Part shown: one piece after another, positions 16,120 through 24,578 of the stretch | Position numbering within the stretch: the stretch's first letter is position 1 | Layout: every line of letters begins with the position of its first letter | Source of the DNA: Streptomyces griseocarneus | Lineage (GTDB): Bacteria; Actinomycetota; Actinomycetes; Streptomycetales; Streptomycetaceae | Length of the DNA stretch: 64,000 nucleotides | Assembly (NCBI GenBank): GCA_003674045.1 | Contig: PENC01000010.1 | Location: 1-64,000, forward strand | Direction: 5' to 3' | The notes under the pieces: model-generated | Told to the model about the DNA's origin: nothing | Database searches by the model: none | Seen by the model: only the letters and a program-made list of their open reading frames with translations | Program-made: the position numbers and the translations under genes

Positions 16120-17529
16120 TCACCCGCGCCCGATCTCGACGTCCTCCAGGACACCGAGGGCGTCCGGCACCAGGATGGCCGCCGAGTAGTAGGCGCTCAC
16201 CAGATAGGACGAGACCGCCTGCTCGTTGATGCCCATGAAGCGCACATTGAGGCTGGGCTGGTACTCGTCGGGGATGCCGGTCTGGTGGAGGCCCACGACA
16301 CCCTCGTCCTCCTCGCCGACACGCATCGCGAGGATCGAGCTCGTCCCGGATCCGGTCACCGGGATCTTGTTGCACGGCAGCAGGGGCACCCCGCGCCAGG
16401 AGCGCACCGCCGACCCCATGACCTCGATGTTCTTCGGGTAGAGACCACGGCTGTTGCACTCCCGGCCGAAGGCCGCGATGGTCCGCGGGTGGGCCAGCAG
16501 ATACTGCGTCTTGCGGCGCCGGGCCAGCAGCTCGTCGAGGTCGTCGGGGGTGGGCGGGCCGCTGCGGGTGTGGATGCGCTGCCCGAGGTCGGCGTTGTGC
16601 AGCAGGCCGAACTCCGGGTTGTTGACGATCTCGTGCTCCTGGCGCTCGCGCAGGGCTTCGATGGTCAGCCGGAGCTGCTGCTCGACCTGGTTCATCGGGT
16701 CGTTGTAGAGGTCGGCGACGCGGGTGTGCACCCGCAGCACCGTCTGCGCCACGCTCAGCTCGTACTCACGGGGCGTCAGTTCGTACTCGACGTAGGTGCC
16801 GGGGATGACCGGCTCCCCCTGGTGGCCCGAGGTCACGGCGATGTCGGCCTCACCGCGCTTGTTCTGCGCGGGCCTGGGGCGGGAGGTGAACTCCGCGAGG
16901 TGGTTGCGCAGGGTCTCCGAGCGTTCGGCGATCTCCTGGAAGGTCTGGAGAGGGAGCGCCAGGACGGTGCAGCGCGTGACGGCCGTGACGCTGAACTGCC
17001 AGGTGCCGTCCGGCTCCAGCGGCACGCTTTCGCCGAAGTAGTCGCCGTCGGCGAGCACGCCGAGCACGGTCTCGTCCCCGTACTTGCCGGGGCCCTTCTT
17101 GTCGAGCTTGCCGTGGGCGACCAGGAAGACCTCGTCGGCCGGGCTGCCCGCCCGGACGAGGGTGTCGCCCGCCGCATACTGGCGCTGGACGAACCCGGCG
17201 GCGAGCGCCTCCAGCACGGCGCTGTCCTCGAAGCTCTCCAGCAGCGGCAGTTCACCCAGCTCGGCCGGGATGACCCGGACCTCCGCCCCGGTCGAGACGA
17301 ACTCGACGATCCCGTTTCCGACCGTGTAGCTCAGACGGCGGTTCACCCGGTAGGTGCCCGCGGACACCTGGACCCAGGGCAGTACCCGCAGGAGCCAGCG
17401 GGAGGAGATCCCCTGCATCTGCGGGACGGTCTTGGTCGTCGTGGCGAGCTGCCGTGCCGCGGGCGTACCGAGGCTCAGCTGTGACTGGCCCGGCTGCTCG
17501 TCCGGTACGGACTCCACTGACGTGGTCAT
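16120..17529 (-). CDS. Family 2B encapsulin shell protein, EshA-like (copy A)
   Basis: 469 aa. HK97-type capsid fold: N-terminal arm with TTKTVPQMQGISSRWLLR, and the P/A-domain from about residue 240 with LYNDPMNQVEQQLRL, HTRSGPPTPDDLD and PCNKIPVTGSGTSSI. It is interrupted by a Crp/Fnr-like cyclic-nucleotide-binding domain at about 95-215. This is the architecture of Family 2B encapsulins, including the Streptomyces EshA protein. In the phosphate-binding cassette FGE (165-167) is present, but the following Pro-Arg-x-Ala is replaced by TWQFS, so classical cAMP binding is doubtful. ATG 17529 matches the paralogue's MTTSVE start. Expected role: cytosolic protein nanocompartment. Known 2B cargoes (terpene cyclase, polyprenyl synthase) are not encoded nearby. 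Confidence 0.9.
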   Translation of the reverse strand: MTTSVESVPDEQPGQSQLSLGTPAARQLATTTKTVPQMQGISSRWLLRVLPWVQVSAGTYRVNRRLSYTVGNGIVEFVSTGAEVRVIPAELGELPLLESFEDSAVLEALAAGFVQRQYAAGDTLVRAGSPADEVFLVAHGKLDKKGPGKYGDETVLGVLADGDYFGESVPLEPDGTWQFSVTAVTRCTVLALPLQTFQEIAERSETLRNHLAEFTSRPRPAQNKRGEADIAVTSGHQGEPVIPGTYVEYELTPREYELSVAQTVLRVHTRVADLYNDPMNQVEQQLRLTIEALRERQEHEIVNNPEFGLLHNADLGQRIHTRSGPPTPDDLDELLARRRKTQYLLAHPRTIAAFGRECNSRGLYPKNIEVMGSAVRSWRGVPLLPCNKIPVTGSGTSSILAMRVGEEDEGVVGLHQTGIPDEYQPSLNVRFMGINEQAVSSYLVSAYYSAAILVPDALGVLEDVEIGRG

Positions 17530-17690
17530 GGCTGGTCATCACCCATCTGTTGCGGATTGCTGGTGCGTCGTACGGCGCGCGAACGCGTGCCGGCATGACG
17601 GCGTGCTGGTGCGGTGGCGTGGTAGGGCGTGGCGGTGACGTGCTCGCGTGATGCGGTGCCCGGGGACTGCGATCCGGCCCGGGGCAGGGG

Positions 17691-19103
17691 TCAGTGCCCG
17701 ATCTCCACGTTCTCGAGAATTCCCAGGGCGTCCGGAACGAGGACGGCCGCGGAATAGTAGGCGCTCACCAGGTAGGAAATAATGGCCTGTTCGCTGATGC
17801 CCATGAAGCGCACGGAAAGGCTCGGCCGGTATTCGTCGGGGATGCCCGTGCGGTGGAGGCCGACGACGCCCTGGGATTCCTCCCCGGTGCGCATCAGCAG
17901 AATCGAGGTGGTGCCGCTGTCGGTAACGGGGATCTTGTTACAGGGATACATCGGAATGCCACGCCAGGCGGGCAGGGAGTGCCCGTTCACATCGACGCTG
18001 TCCGGGTAGATGCCCCGGCTGTTGAACTCGCGGCCGATCGCCGCGATGGCGCGCGGGTGGGCGAGCAGGAAGCCCGGGTCCTTCCAGACGGTGGCCAGCA
18101 GGTCGTCGAGGTCGTCGGGGGTGGGCGGGCCGCTGCGGGTGTGGATGCGCTGCTTGAGGTCGGCGTTGTGCAGCAGGCCGAACGCACGGTTGTTGACCAT
18201 TTCGTGCTCCTGGCGCTCGCGCAGGGCTTCGATGGTCAGCCGGAGCTGCTGCTCGACCTGGTTCATCGGGTCGTTGTAGAGGTCGGCGACGCGGGTGTGT
18301 ACCCGCAGCACCGTCTGCGCCACGCTCAGCTCGTACTCACGGGGCGAGAGTTCGTAGTCGGCGAAGACACCGGGCAGGGCCGGCTCGCCCGAGTGGCCGG
18401 CGGCGACGTCGATGGCCGACTCGCCGTACTCGTTCTGCGGGAGACCGGCCTCTTCCTGGGCTGCCGTGACATGGGCGCGCAACGCCTCCGAGGAGCCGAG
18501 CAGCTCCTGGAACGCATGGCGGGGCAGCGTCAGCACCGTGCAGGCGGTGAGGGCCCGGGCGGTGAAGCCCCAGGCCTGCTCCTCGGCCGCGGCCACCGCC
18601 CGGTCGCCGAAATACCCGCCGTCGGCCAGCACGCCGAGTACGGCGGGGTCGCCGTACTCGCCCTCGGTCATATGATTGATCTTGCCGTGCGCGATCAGGA
18701 CGACCTGGTCGGCGGGCTGCCCCGCCGCCACGATCACCTCGCCCGGCTGGAACTCCCGCTGGGTGAAGCGGCTCGCGAGCGCCTCCAGCGTCGCCGTGTC
18801 GTCGAAGCCCCGCAGCAGCGGCAGCTCGCCCAGCTCGGCCGGGATGACCCGGACCTCCGCGCCCGTCGAGACGAACTCCACCCGGCCGTCACCGAGCGTG
18901 TGGGAGAGGCGGCGGTTGACCCGGTACGCGCCACCGGGCACCTGGACCCACGGCAGCAGGCGCAGCAGCCACCGTGAGGTGATGCCCTGCATCTGCGGGA
19001 CGGTCTTCGTGGTGGTGGCGAGGTTGCGTGCGGCCGCCGTCCCCAGGCTCAGCGGACCGGGGTTGTTGTTATCGGAGTTGGCTGTCTCCACTGACGTCGT
19101 CAT
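17691..19103 (-). CDS. Family 2B encapsulin shell protein, EshA-like (copy B)
   Basis: 470 aa from ATG 19103, chosen over ATG 19121 because it aligns with copy A (MTTSVE) and has GGTGGG upstream. Same architecture: arm, cyclic-nucleotide-binding insertion (about 95-220), then HK97 core. It co-linearly matches copy A, most strongly in the core and weakly in the insertion. The cassette here reads FGDRAVAA: both the Glu and the Arg that bind cyclic nucleotide are lost. Read in the same direction as copy A and 161 bases upstream of it, so the two are probably co-transcribed and could co-assemble into one mixed shell. Two-component 2B shells have been described in Streptomyces. Confidence 0.9.
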   Translation of the reverse strand: MTTSVETANSDNNNPGPLSLGTAAARNLATTTKTVPQMQGITSRWLLRLLPWVQVPGGAYRVNRRLSHTLGDGRVEFVSTGAEVRVIPAELGELPLLRGFDDTATLEALASRFTQREFQPGEVIVAAGQPADQVVLIAHGKINHMTEGEYGDPAVLGVLADGGYFGDRAVAAAEEQAWGFTARALTACTVLTLPRHAFQELLGSSEALRAHVTAAQEEAGLPQNEYGESAIDVAAGHSGEPALPGVFADYELSPREYELSVAQTVLRVHTRVADLYNDPMNQVEQQLRLTIEALRERQEHEMVNNRAFGLLHNADLKQRIHTRSGPPTPDDLDDLLATVWKDPGFLLAHPRAIAAIGREFNSRGIYPDSVDVNGHSLPAWRGIPMYPCNKIPVTDSGTTSILLMRTGEESQGVVGLHRTGIPDEYRPSLSVRFMGISEQAIISYLVSAYYSAAVLVPDALGILENVEIGH

Positions 19104-19250
19104 AGACGAATGCCCACCCATTTCATTGTGAACTGACTGTCACGGACCCGGACATGGGGAATTCCGCTGATTTTCGCGCGTACGACTTCGAAGCTAGCAG
19201 CGGGGGATCAGGTGGCGCAGTCACTCAAATGGGTGGATTGATCGATGGTG

Positions 19251-20498
19251 TTAATTTCGGAAAAATACTCCGATGCCGTTGGCCACCGCGCGTTCACCTC
19301 CGCCGGACGGGTGGTTGCGGACCTTGGCCCGCTCCTCGCCCGGATCGCGGGTCGCCAGGGTGCTCGACCCCCCGCCGTCGAGGTTCACCGCCTCGTCGGA
19401 TCCCAAGTCCCGCATGAGTTCGGCCAGTTCGTAGACGGTCATGCCCGAGCGGTACTCGGAGCCGCCGTCCAGGGCCAGGAGGTAGAACCGGCGGCCGTCC
19501 TCGCCCGTGCCCGCCGAGGTCCGCACCGCCGAGGTGGAGTCGTCCAGCCCGGCGACCGGTCTGCCGTCGCGCAGCACCGGGAAACCGCCGATCGCGAAGC
19601 GGAGAGCGCCACGCTCCTCGGACTCGAGCCGGTCCTCGACGCGTACGGTGTCCCCCACCCGCATCTTGCGCAGCTCCTTCGCCCCCGCGTCCCGCCCGAC
19701 CAGGACCACCGAACCGGCCGGGATCGCGCCGCGCCCCGGTCTCTCGGCCACCGACGCGACCCGGTCGCGCCGCACGGTCACCTCGTAGGTGTCGCCGCTG
19801 CACGGGGCGGACCGGTCGCGGTCCGTCCCGCACGTCGCCCGCTTGCGGGAGGCCGTGCCCCAGTCGGCGGTGAACGCCCCGATGCCGCCGACCGGAACGG
19901 CGTACTGATTGAGGCCGCGCAGCGTCAGCTTTTTGCCGTGGGCCGTCACCGTCCCCGCCAGGGTGAGGCGGTCCAGCCTGGCCGAGCCGTCCGTGCCCAG
20001 GCCGATGACGTCGCGGGTCGACGCGCCCTGCGGCATGGCCGGTCCGAAGCGCTGGCCGTCGGGCACCGCGGCCCCCAGCCGGTTCCCGCGTGCGATGGAG
20101 GGGCCCACCGGCGCGCCTGTCGCCTCCACCCCCGGGTGCTGGGTCTCGGTGATGTTGAAGAAGTCCCCGTTCACCCCGCCCACCGCGCCACTGCGCTCGA
20201 CCATCCGGGAGACGGTGGCGCGTGCCGCGACCGTCCCCGGGTAGAGCAGGTCCAGCGAGACACCCGGCTCGCCCAGGTCGACGGTCAGCAGATGGCCGTG
20301 CGCGGGCCCGTGCGAAGCCGTCAACGAGAAGTCCCTGTACTCCACTCCGCGCGCCACGGGGGTGGCGGCGCCCAGCCGCAGATCGCGCCCCGGCGCCGCC
20401 CCCGCGGCGTTCGCCCATGTGACGCCCGCCCCTACCACCGACGTCCACGCCACCAGCACCGTCAGCACCGCGCGCACGCGGTCTCTGCATGCAATCAC
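19251..20498 (-). CDS. Secreted phosphodiester glycosidase (NAGPA-domain) protein
   Basis: 415 aa from GTG 20498 (GGGGAG four bases upstream; a longer ATG start at 20537 is possible). Signal peptide at the N-terminus (VRAVLTVLVAWTSVVGAG...AAGAAP). The phosphodiester glycosidase domain has its conserved ends GAVGGVNGDFFNITE and DEAVNLDGGGSSTLATRD. The family includes the uncovering enzyme that removes GlcNAc from phosphodiesters. The bacterial proteins are thought to act on exopolysaccharide or wall-polymer phosphodiesters. The divergent neighbour is another predicted secreted phosphodiesterase, suggesting related extracellular substrates. Confidence 0.85.
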   Translation of the reverse strand: MIACRDRVRAVLTVLVAWTSVVGAGVTWANAAGAAPGRDLRLGAATPVARGVEYRDFSLTASHGPAHGHLLTVDLGEPGVSLDLLYPGTVAARATVSRMVERSGAVGGVNGDFFNITETQHPGVEATGAPVGPSIARGNRLGAAVPDGQRFGPAMPQGASTRDVIGLGTDGSARLDRLTLAGTVTAHGKKLTLRGLNQYAVPVGGIGAFTADWGTASRKRATCGTDRDRSAPCSGDTYEVTVRRDRVASVAERPGRGAIPAGSVVLVGRDAGAKELRKMRVGDTVRVEDRLESEERGALRFAIGGFPVLRDGRPVAGLDDSTSAVRTSAGTGEDGRRFYLLALDGGSEYRSGMTVYELAELMRDLGSDEAVNLDGGGSSTLATRDPGEERAKVRNHPSGGGERAVANGIGVFFRN

Positions 20499-20704
20499 AG
20501 TCTCCCCAGAGGTCCCGTCAACTCTGGCACGATGCATGAGAGTTCACCATGCCCCGAAAGAACGACAGGGAACACGCCGACGTCGACACGGGCAACTCTT
20601 GCCCCATCCCTGCCCATTGGCCCTGCGCGCCCGGATACTCGCAGTGGACACCCCGCGCGTCCGTCGGCCCATGGACCGCGGACGGACCCCGACCGGGAGG
20701 CGAC

Positions 20705-21577
20705 ATGACCCTTCGCACGCGCCGCGCAGCAGTCATCACCCTGGGAGCCGCCCTCGCGGGAGGCTTCGCGGGGCCCGCCCTCGCCCGGCAGCCGGACGCC
20801 GGCGACGGCGCGGACCTCGGGCGTGGCAAGCCTCCGCTGCGCCACGCGCACGCGCACAACGACTACGAGCACCCGCACCCGCTCTCCGGCGCCCTCTCCC
20901 ACGGCTTCGGGAGCGTCGAGGCCGACATCTGGCTCGTCGGCAGCGACCTCCTCGTCGCCCACGACGCCTCGGAGCTCGACCCCACCCGCACCTTGGAGTC
21001 GCTCTACCTCGCGCCATTGCTGCGCCGGGTCAGAGCCGGGCGTGGCCGCGTCTACCCGGGCTACGACTTCTCGCTGCAACTGCTCATCGACATCAAGACC
21101 CCGGGCGACCCCACCTATCGCGAGCTCGCGCGCCATCTGCGGAATTACGGCTCGATGCTGAGCCTCTGTGAGCACGGCCGGGTCCGCCGGGGCGCGGTCA
21201 CCGCGGTGGTCTCCGGTGACCGGGGTGCCCGCGGGCCCATGGAGGAGGAGCCGGTACGGCGCGCCTTCTACGACGCGAGGATCACGGACCTCGGTACCGG
21301 CGTCCCCGCCTCCTTCGCCCCGCTCGTCAGCGACGCCTGGGGCGCCGACTTCACCTGGCAGGGCGTGGGGCCGATGCCCGCGCGGGAGCGGGACAAGCTG
21401 GCCGGGATCGTGGCGGCCGCACACGCCGAGCACCGGCAGGTGCGGTTCTGGGCCACGCCCGACCAGCCCGGACCGGCTCGCGACGCCCTCTGGCGCGAAC
21501 TGCTCGCCGCGGGGGTGGACTATCTCAACACCGACGACCTGGCCGGGCTGGAGGCGTTCCTGCGCGCGCACCGCTGA
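20705..21577 (+). CDS. Secreted PI-PLC/GDPD-like phosphodiesterase
   Basis: 290 aa from ATG 20705 with GGGAGG upstream. The twin-arginine-like signal TRRAAVITLGAALAGGFAG ends in ALA. The mature part starts with RHAHAHNDYEHPHPLSGAL, then GSVEADIWLVGSDLLVAHD. These are the two catalytic His motifs and acidic metal ligands of the PLC-like phosphodiesterase superfamily, in the AIM6-like branch (HAHNDYEH). LLIDIKTPGD and DYLNTDDLAGL give the remaining barrel strands. Predicted extracellular hydrolysis of a phosphodiester; the substrate is unknown. Divergent from the phosphodiester glycosidase gene across a 206-base promoter region. Confidence 0.83.
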   Translation: MTLRTRRAAVITLGAALAGGFAGPALARQPDAGDGADLGRGKPPLRHAHAHNDYEHPHPLSGALSHGFGSVEADIWLVGSDLLVAHDASELDPTRTLESLYLAPLLRRVRAGRGRVYPGYDFSLQLLIDIKTPGDPTYRELARHLRNYGSMLSLCEHGRVRRGAVTAVVSGDRGARGPMEEEPVRRAFYDARITDLGTGVPASFAPLVSDAWGADFTWQGVGPMPARERDKLAGIVAAAHAEHRQVRFWATPDQPGPARDALWRELLAAGVDYLNTDDLAGLEAFLRAHR

Positions 21578-21786
21578 GCGGTCCGCGTACTGTTCGGCAG
21601 ACACCGGCAAATCGTATGATTATGGACTTTTTGCGCAAGGTTGCCACGCGGGGAGGTCCTGCGCGGATTTTGAGCGGTGAGGAGTGCGGCGGGGCGCCGG
21701 CGGAATGTCGCGATCCGGAGCGGAGCGTGTAGCGGTACGGTCATCGCGGCGGTGCCGGAGGCGAGCGGTCGGCGAGGCTGGACGGT

Positions 21787-22218
21787 ATGGCCACTCCACC
21801 CGGACCGCCGTACGGCCCGCCCCCGGGCCCGCCGCCACCGCCGCACACCCCGCCGCCGGGCGCGTTCGGTCCGCCGCAGCCACCCTGGCGGCCGGAACCG
21901 CCGCCCACCGGCGTTTCCGGCGGACGGCGCACGGTGATCGCCGTGACCGCGCTGGTGGCCGTCGCGGCACTCGCCCTCGGGGCGGCGTTCGTCATCGAGG
22001 ACCAGGGGAAGAAGAGCGACGAGCCCGGCGGGGGAGCGCCGTCCGGCGGCTCCTCGCTCTCCTCCGCACTCCCCAGCGGTCTGCCCTCGGGACTGCCGAC
22101 CGGCCTGCCCAGCGGACTGCCGACAAGCCTTCCGTCGGGCTGGCCCAGCGGCCTGCCGACGAGTCTGCCGAGCGGCTTCCCCACCGACCTGCTGCCCGCG
22201 CCGCTCGACGGCCGGTAG
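21787..22218 (+). CDS. Pro-rich membrane-anchored protein with LPSG-type repeats
   Basis: 143 aa. A Pro/Gly-rich cytoplasmic stretch (PPGPPYGPPPGPPPPPH..., residues 3-40) precedes one transmembrane helix (TVIAVTALVAVAALALGAAFVI, about 50-71). After a Ser/Gly linker the exterior tail repeats a four-residue unit about a dozen times (LPSG, LPTG, LPTS, WPSG, FPTD). No enzymatic domain is recognised. The layout resembles many streptomycete surface proteins of unknown role. It ends ten bases before the convergent YceI gene. Confidence 0.7.
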   Translation: MATPPGPPYGPPPGPPPPPHTPPPGAFGPPQPPWRPEPPPTGVSGGRRTVIAVTALVAVAALALGAAFVIEDQGKKSDEPGGGAPSGGSSLSSALPSGLPSGLPTGLPSGLPTSLPSGWPSGLPTSLPSGFPTDLLPAPLDGR

Positions 22219-22228
22219 GTCTGTGCGG

Positions 22229-23098
22229 TCAGGTGGCGGGTACGGCCTGGATGTCCAGCTCGATCCTGATCGTCGCGCCGATCATGGCGATGCCGCGCTG
22301 GAGCATCGACTTCCAGTCCAGGGTGAAGTCCTCACGGTGCAGCTCGGTCGTCGCCGAGCAGGCCGTACGGGTCTCGCCCATGATGCCGGTGCCGATGCCC
22401 AGGTAACGCGTGTCCAGCGAGACGTTGCGGCTGACGCCGTGCAGGTTGAGCACCCCCTGCACCGTCCACCGGGAGCCGCCGCGGTGCGTGAACCGCTCGC
22501 TGGTGAACTGCATGTACGGGAACTTGGCGACGTTCAGGAACTCCGGGGAGCACAGGTGCGCGTCGCGCTGCGCGACCCCGGTGTCGATGCTCGCCGTCTC
22601 GATCACCACGTCGATCCGCGAGTCCTCCATGGTCTCGCCGATCCACAAGGTGCCCTCGAACCGGTTGAACCGGCCGTGCACCTCGGCGAGCCCGATGTGC
22701 CGGGAGACGAAGCGCACCGCCGTGTGGTCCGGGTCGATGCGCCAGGCACCGGGCGTGGGCAGGGCGGGCGCGGGGGCCGGTTCCATGGCCATCGGGTCGA
22801 GCGGGCTCCGTACGCCTTCGGCGCAGGTGACGGAGCGGCGCACGGGCTGGAAGCCTTCCGCCGTCACGGCGACGTTGTACTCGCCGGGCGCCACGGTCGC
22901 CGCGAACCGGCCGTGCGGGTCGGTCTGCCCGTGGACCACCTCCTGGCCGTTGAGATCCCTGACGGACACTTCGGCTCTGTGCATCGGCAACTGGACGGGG
23001 TCCGTGACGAAGCAGTCGAGAGCCCCCGCGCCGTACGGAATCGGTGCGGCCTCCCGGTGGGGGGAACGCTTGTGACGGCGCAGCAGGGCGAAAACCAT
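22229..23098 (-). CDS. YceI family protein with N-terminal regulatory-like beta domain
   Basis: 289 aa from ATG 23098; the frame is open to 23587 but that part overlaps another gene and is shadow. Residues about 30-90 (AEVSVRDLNGQEVVHGQTDPHGRFAATV...) form a carboxypeptidase-regulatory-like beta-sandwich. Residues about 105-289 are the YceI lipocalin-like domain (WRIDPDHTAVRFVSRHIGLAEVHGRF and ITGEL-like strands), known in some homologues to bind polyisoprenoid lipids. No signal peptide is obvious, so location is uncertain. Convergent with the Pro-rich gene. Confidence 0.83.
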   Translation of the reverse strand: MVFALLRRHKRSPHREAAPIPYGAGALDCFVTDPVQLPMHRAEVSVRDLNGQEVVHGQTDPHGRFAATVAPGEYNVAVTAEGFQPVRRSVTCAEGVRSPLDPMAMEPAPAPALPTPGAWRIDPDHTAVRFVSRHIGLAEVHGRFNRFEGTLWIGETMEDSRIDVVIETASIDTGVAQRDAHLCSPEFLNVAKFPYMQFTSERFTHRGGSRWTVQGVLNLHGVSRNVSLDTRYLGIGTGIMGETRTACSATTELHREDFTLDWKSMLQRGIAMIGATIRIELDIQAVPAT

Positions 23099-23291
23099 CC
23101 CGAAGTGCCTTTCTCTGGTCAGAAGGTGATGAAGCCGTAGATCACCATATTCCATTACCGAAAGGAACTGATAGGCACCCTTCCTAAGGAAGCGTGAGTT
23201 TTCCCTCCCTGCTGCCTTCGAATCCATGGCGGGGTGTGGCTGTGTCGCTCGCGGGGCCCGGGCTGCGGGGCTCTCGTCGGGTGACTCCGCC

Positions 23292-24578
23292 TCAGCTCTC
23301 CACGACGTCCTCCCCGAGCGCCGCGGCGAGTGCCGACGCGGGGTCGCGGTCGCACGGTCCGGCGGGCTGCCAGTGGCCGCCCTCCCTGCGGTACGGCCAC
23401 CAGCGCCCGTCGTGCCCGTAGCGCAGCTGCGCGTCCGTTCCGACCGCGGTCCAGCGGTTGCGCGCGCACCGCAGCTCCGGCGCCGTGCCTTCCTCCCAGG
23501 CGCTCGCCAGCTGCGTCCGGGCCCGCGCGAGAGCCTCGGCGCCCGGTGCCCGGTCGTCCTCGAGGACGTCCAGCGCTGCCGGGCCACCGTGTCCCCACGC
23601 GCGTACGGCCCGCGCGAGTTCCGTACGGCCTCGGCCGCAGCCCGCCGCCAGCCGGTCGGCGATCGCGGGCGGAGGGCAGGAAGCGGCGAGCCGCACCGCG
23701 TCCTGCCACTCGCCGAGCTCGTCCGTCACGGGCGTCAGTTCATGGCCGGGGGCGAGGGCCTCGGCGAGCAGCCGCCGGGCCCGGGCGGCCGCGTCGGCGG
23801 CCAGGAACTCCAGTGCCGGGGCATCGACCCCCGGCGCCGGTTCGGTGTCGCCCGACAGCACGGGGGGCCTGCCCGGGGAGTCCACCGGAGGGGGCGGGTC
23901 CGGCAGCGGCGGCACGAGGAAGCCCGCCGCGAAGGTCTCGCGTGCCGGGACACCGTACGGCGCGTCGGTTCCGGTCCCGGCCGCGGCTCGCTCCGTGCCG
24001 TGCGCGGCACTGCGGGCCTGGAGTTCCTCCAGGAGTTCCCGTTCCCCGCGACCGCGCAACAGCAGCAGGACGAACGGGTCCTGGTCGAGCAGGCGCGCCA
24101 CTTGGTAGCACAGGGCCGCGGTGTGCGCACAGTGGTCCCAGGCGCCGCAGCCGCACTCCGGCTCCAGGTCGCCGATACCGGGCAGCAGTTCCACACCGGC
24201 CGCGAGCGCGTCCTCGGCCAGGTGCGGCGGTATGTCGCGGTCGAGCAGCGCGGCGATGTACCCGGCGCGGTCGGCCACCAGATCCAGCAGCCGCTCCCAC
24301 GCGTCCGCCGGGAGCTCCTGGACCGTCACGTCGGAGCGGTGCGGTGTGCCGTCGTGGTCCTGGACGAGGGCCGTGAGGCGGCCCGCCCGGACGGACACCG
24401 CGCCCACCGCGCCCGCGCGCGCGTGCCTGCGCCCGGCCTTCAGCTGCCGGCCGTCGAGCGCGGTGTCCTCCAGTGCCTTGAGCCAGGCCTGTCCCCACCA
24501 GCTCCGGGCGAAGGCGCGTCCGCGCTCGGGCGGCAGGGCGGCGAAGGTGCGCTCGTCGTTGTTGTCGTGTCCGGTCAT
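23292..24578 (-). CDS. SWIM zinc-finger domain protein
   Basis: 428 aa from ATG 24578. The SWIM signature CxCx(n)CxH is CGCGAWDHCAH around residues 150-160. The N-terminus (FARSWWGQAWLKALEDTALD) and the C-terminal half, rich in Arg/Ala with WWPYRREGGHWQPAGP, match the SWIM proteins that accompany SNF2 helicases in actinobacteria. The start overlaps the helicase stop as ATGA, so the two are translated together. The partner suggests a DNA-associated function; the zinc finger may mediate DNA or protein binding. Confidence 0.88.
   Translation of the reverse strand: MTGHDNNDERTFAALPPERGRAFARSWWGQAWLKALEDTALDGRQLKAGRRHARAGAVGAVSVRAGRLTALVQDHDGTPHRSDVTVQELPADAWERLLDLVADRAGYIAALLDRDIPPHLAEDALAAGVELLPGIGDLEPECGCGAWDHCAHTAALCYQVARLLDQDPFVLLLLRGRGERELLEELQARSAAHGTERAAAGTGTDAPYGVPARETFAAGFLVPPLPDPPPPVDSPGRPPVLSGDTEPAPGVDAPALEFLAADAAARARRLLAEALAPGHELTPVTDELGEWQDAVRLAASCPPPAIADRLAAGCGRGRTELARAVRAWGHGGPAALDVLEDDRAPGAEALARARTQLASAWEEGTAPELRCARNRWTAVGTDAQLRYGHDGRWWPYRREGGHWQPAGPCDRDPASALAAALGEDVVES

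Noticed and set aside
16120..19103. Phage capsid genes (prophage)
   Set aside because: The HK97 fold is present, but the cyclic-nucleotide insertion and lack of portal, terminase or tail genes identify encapsulins, not a phage.
23099..23587. Extended N-terminus for the YceI protein
   Set aside because: It would overlap the SWIM gene and has composition of a shadow frame; ATG 23098 gives a normal protein.
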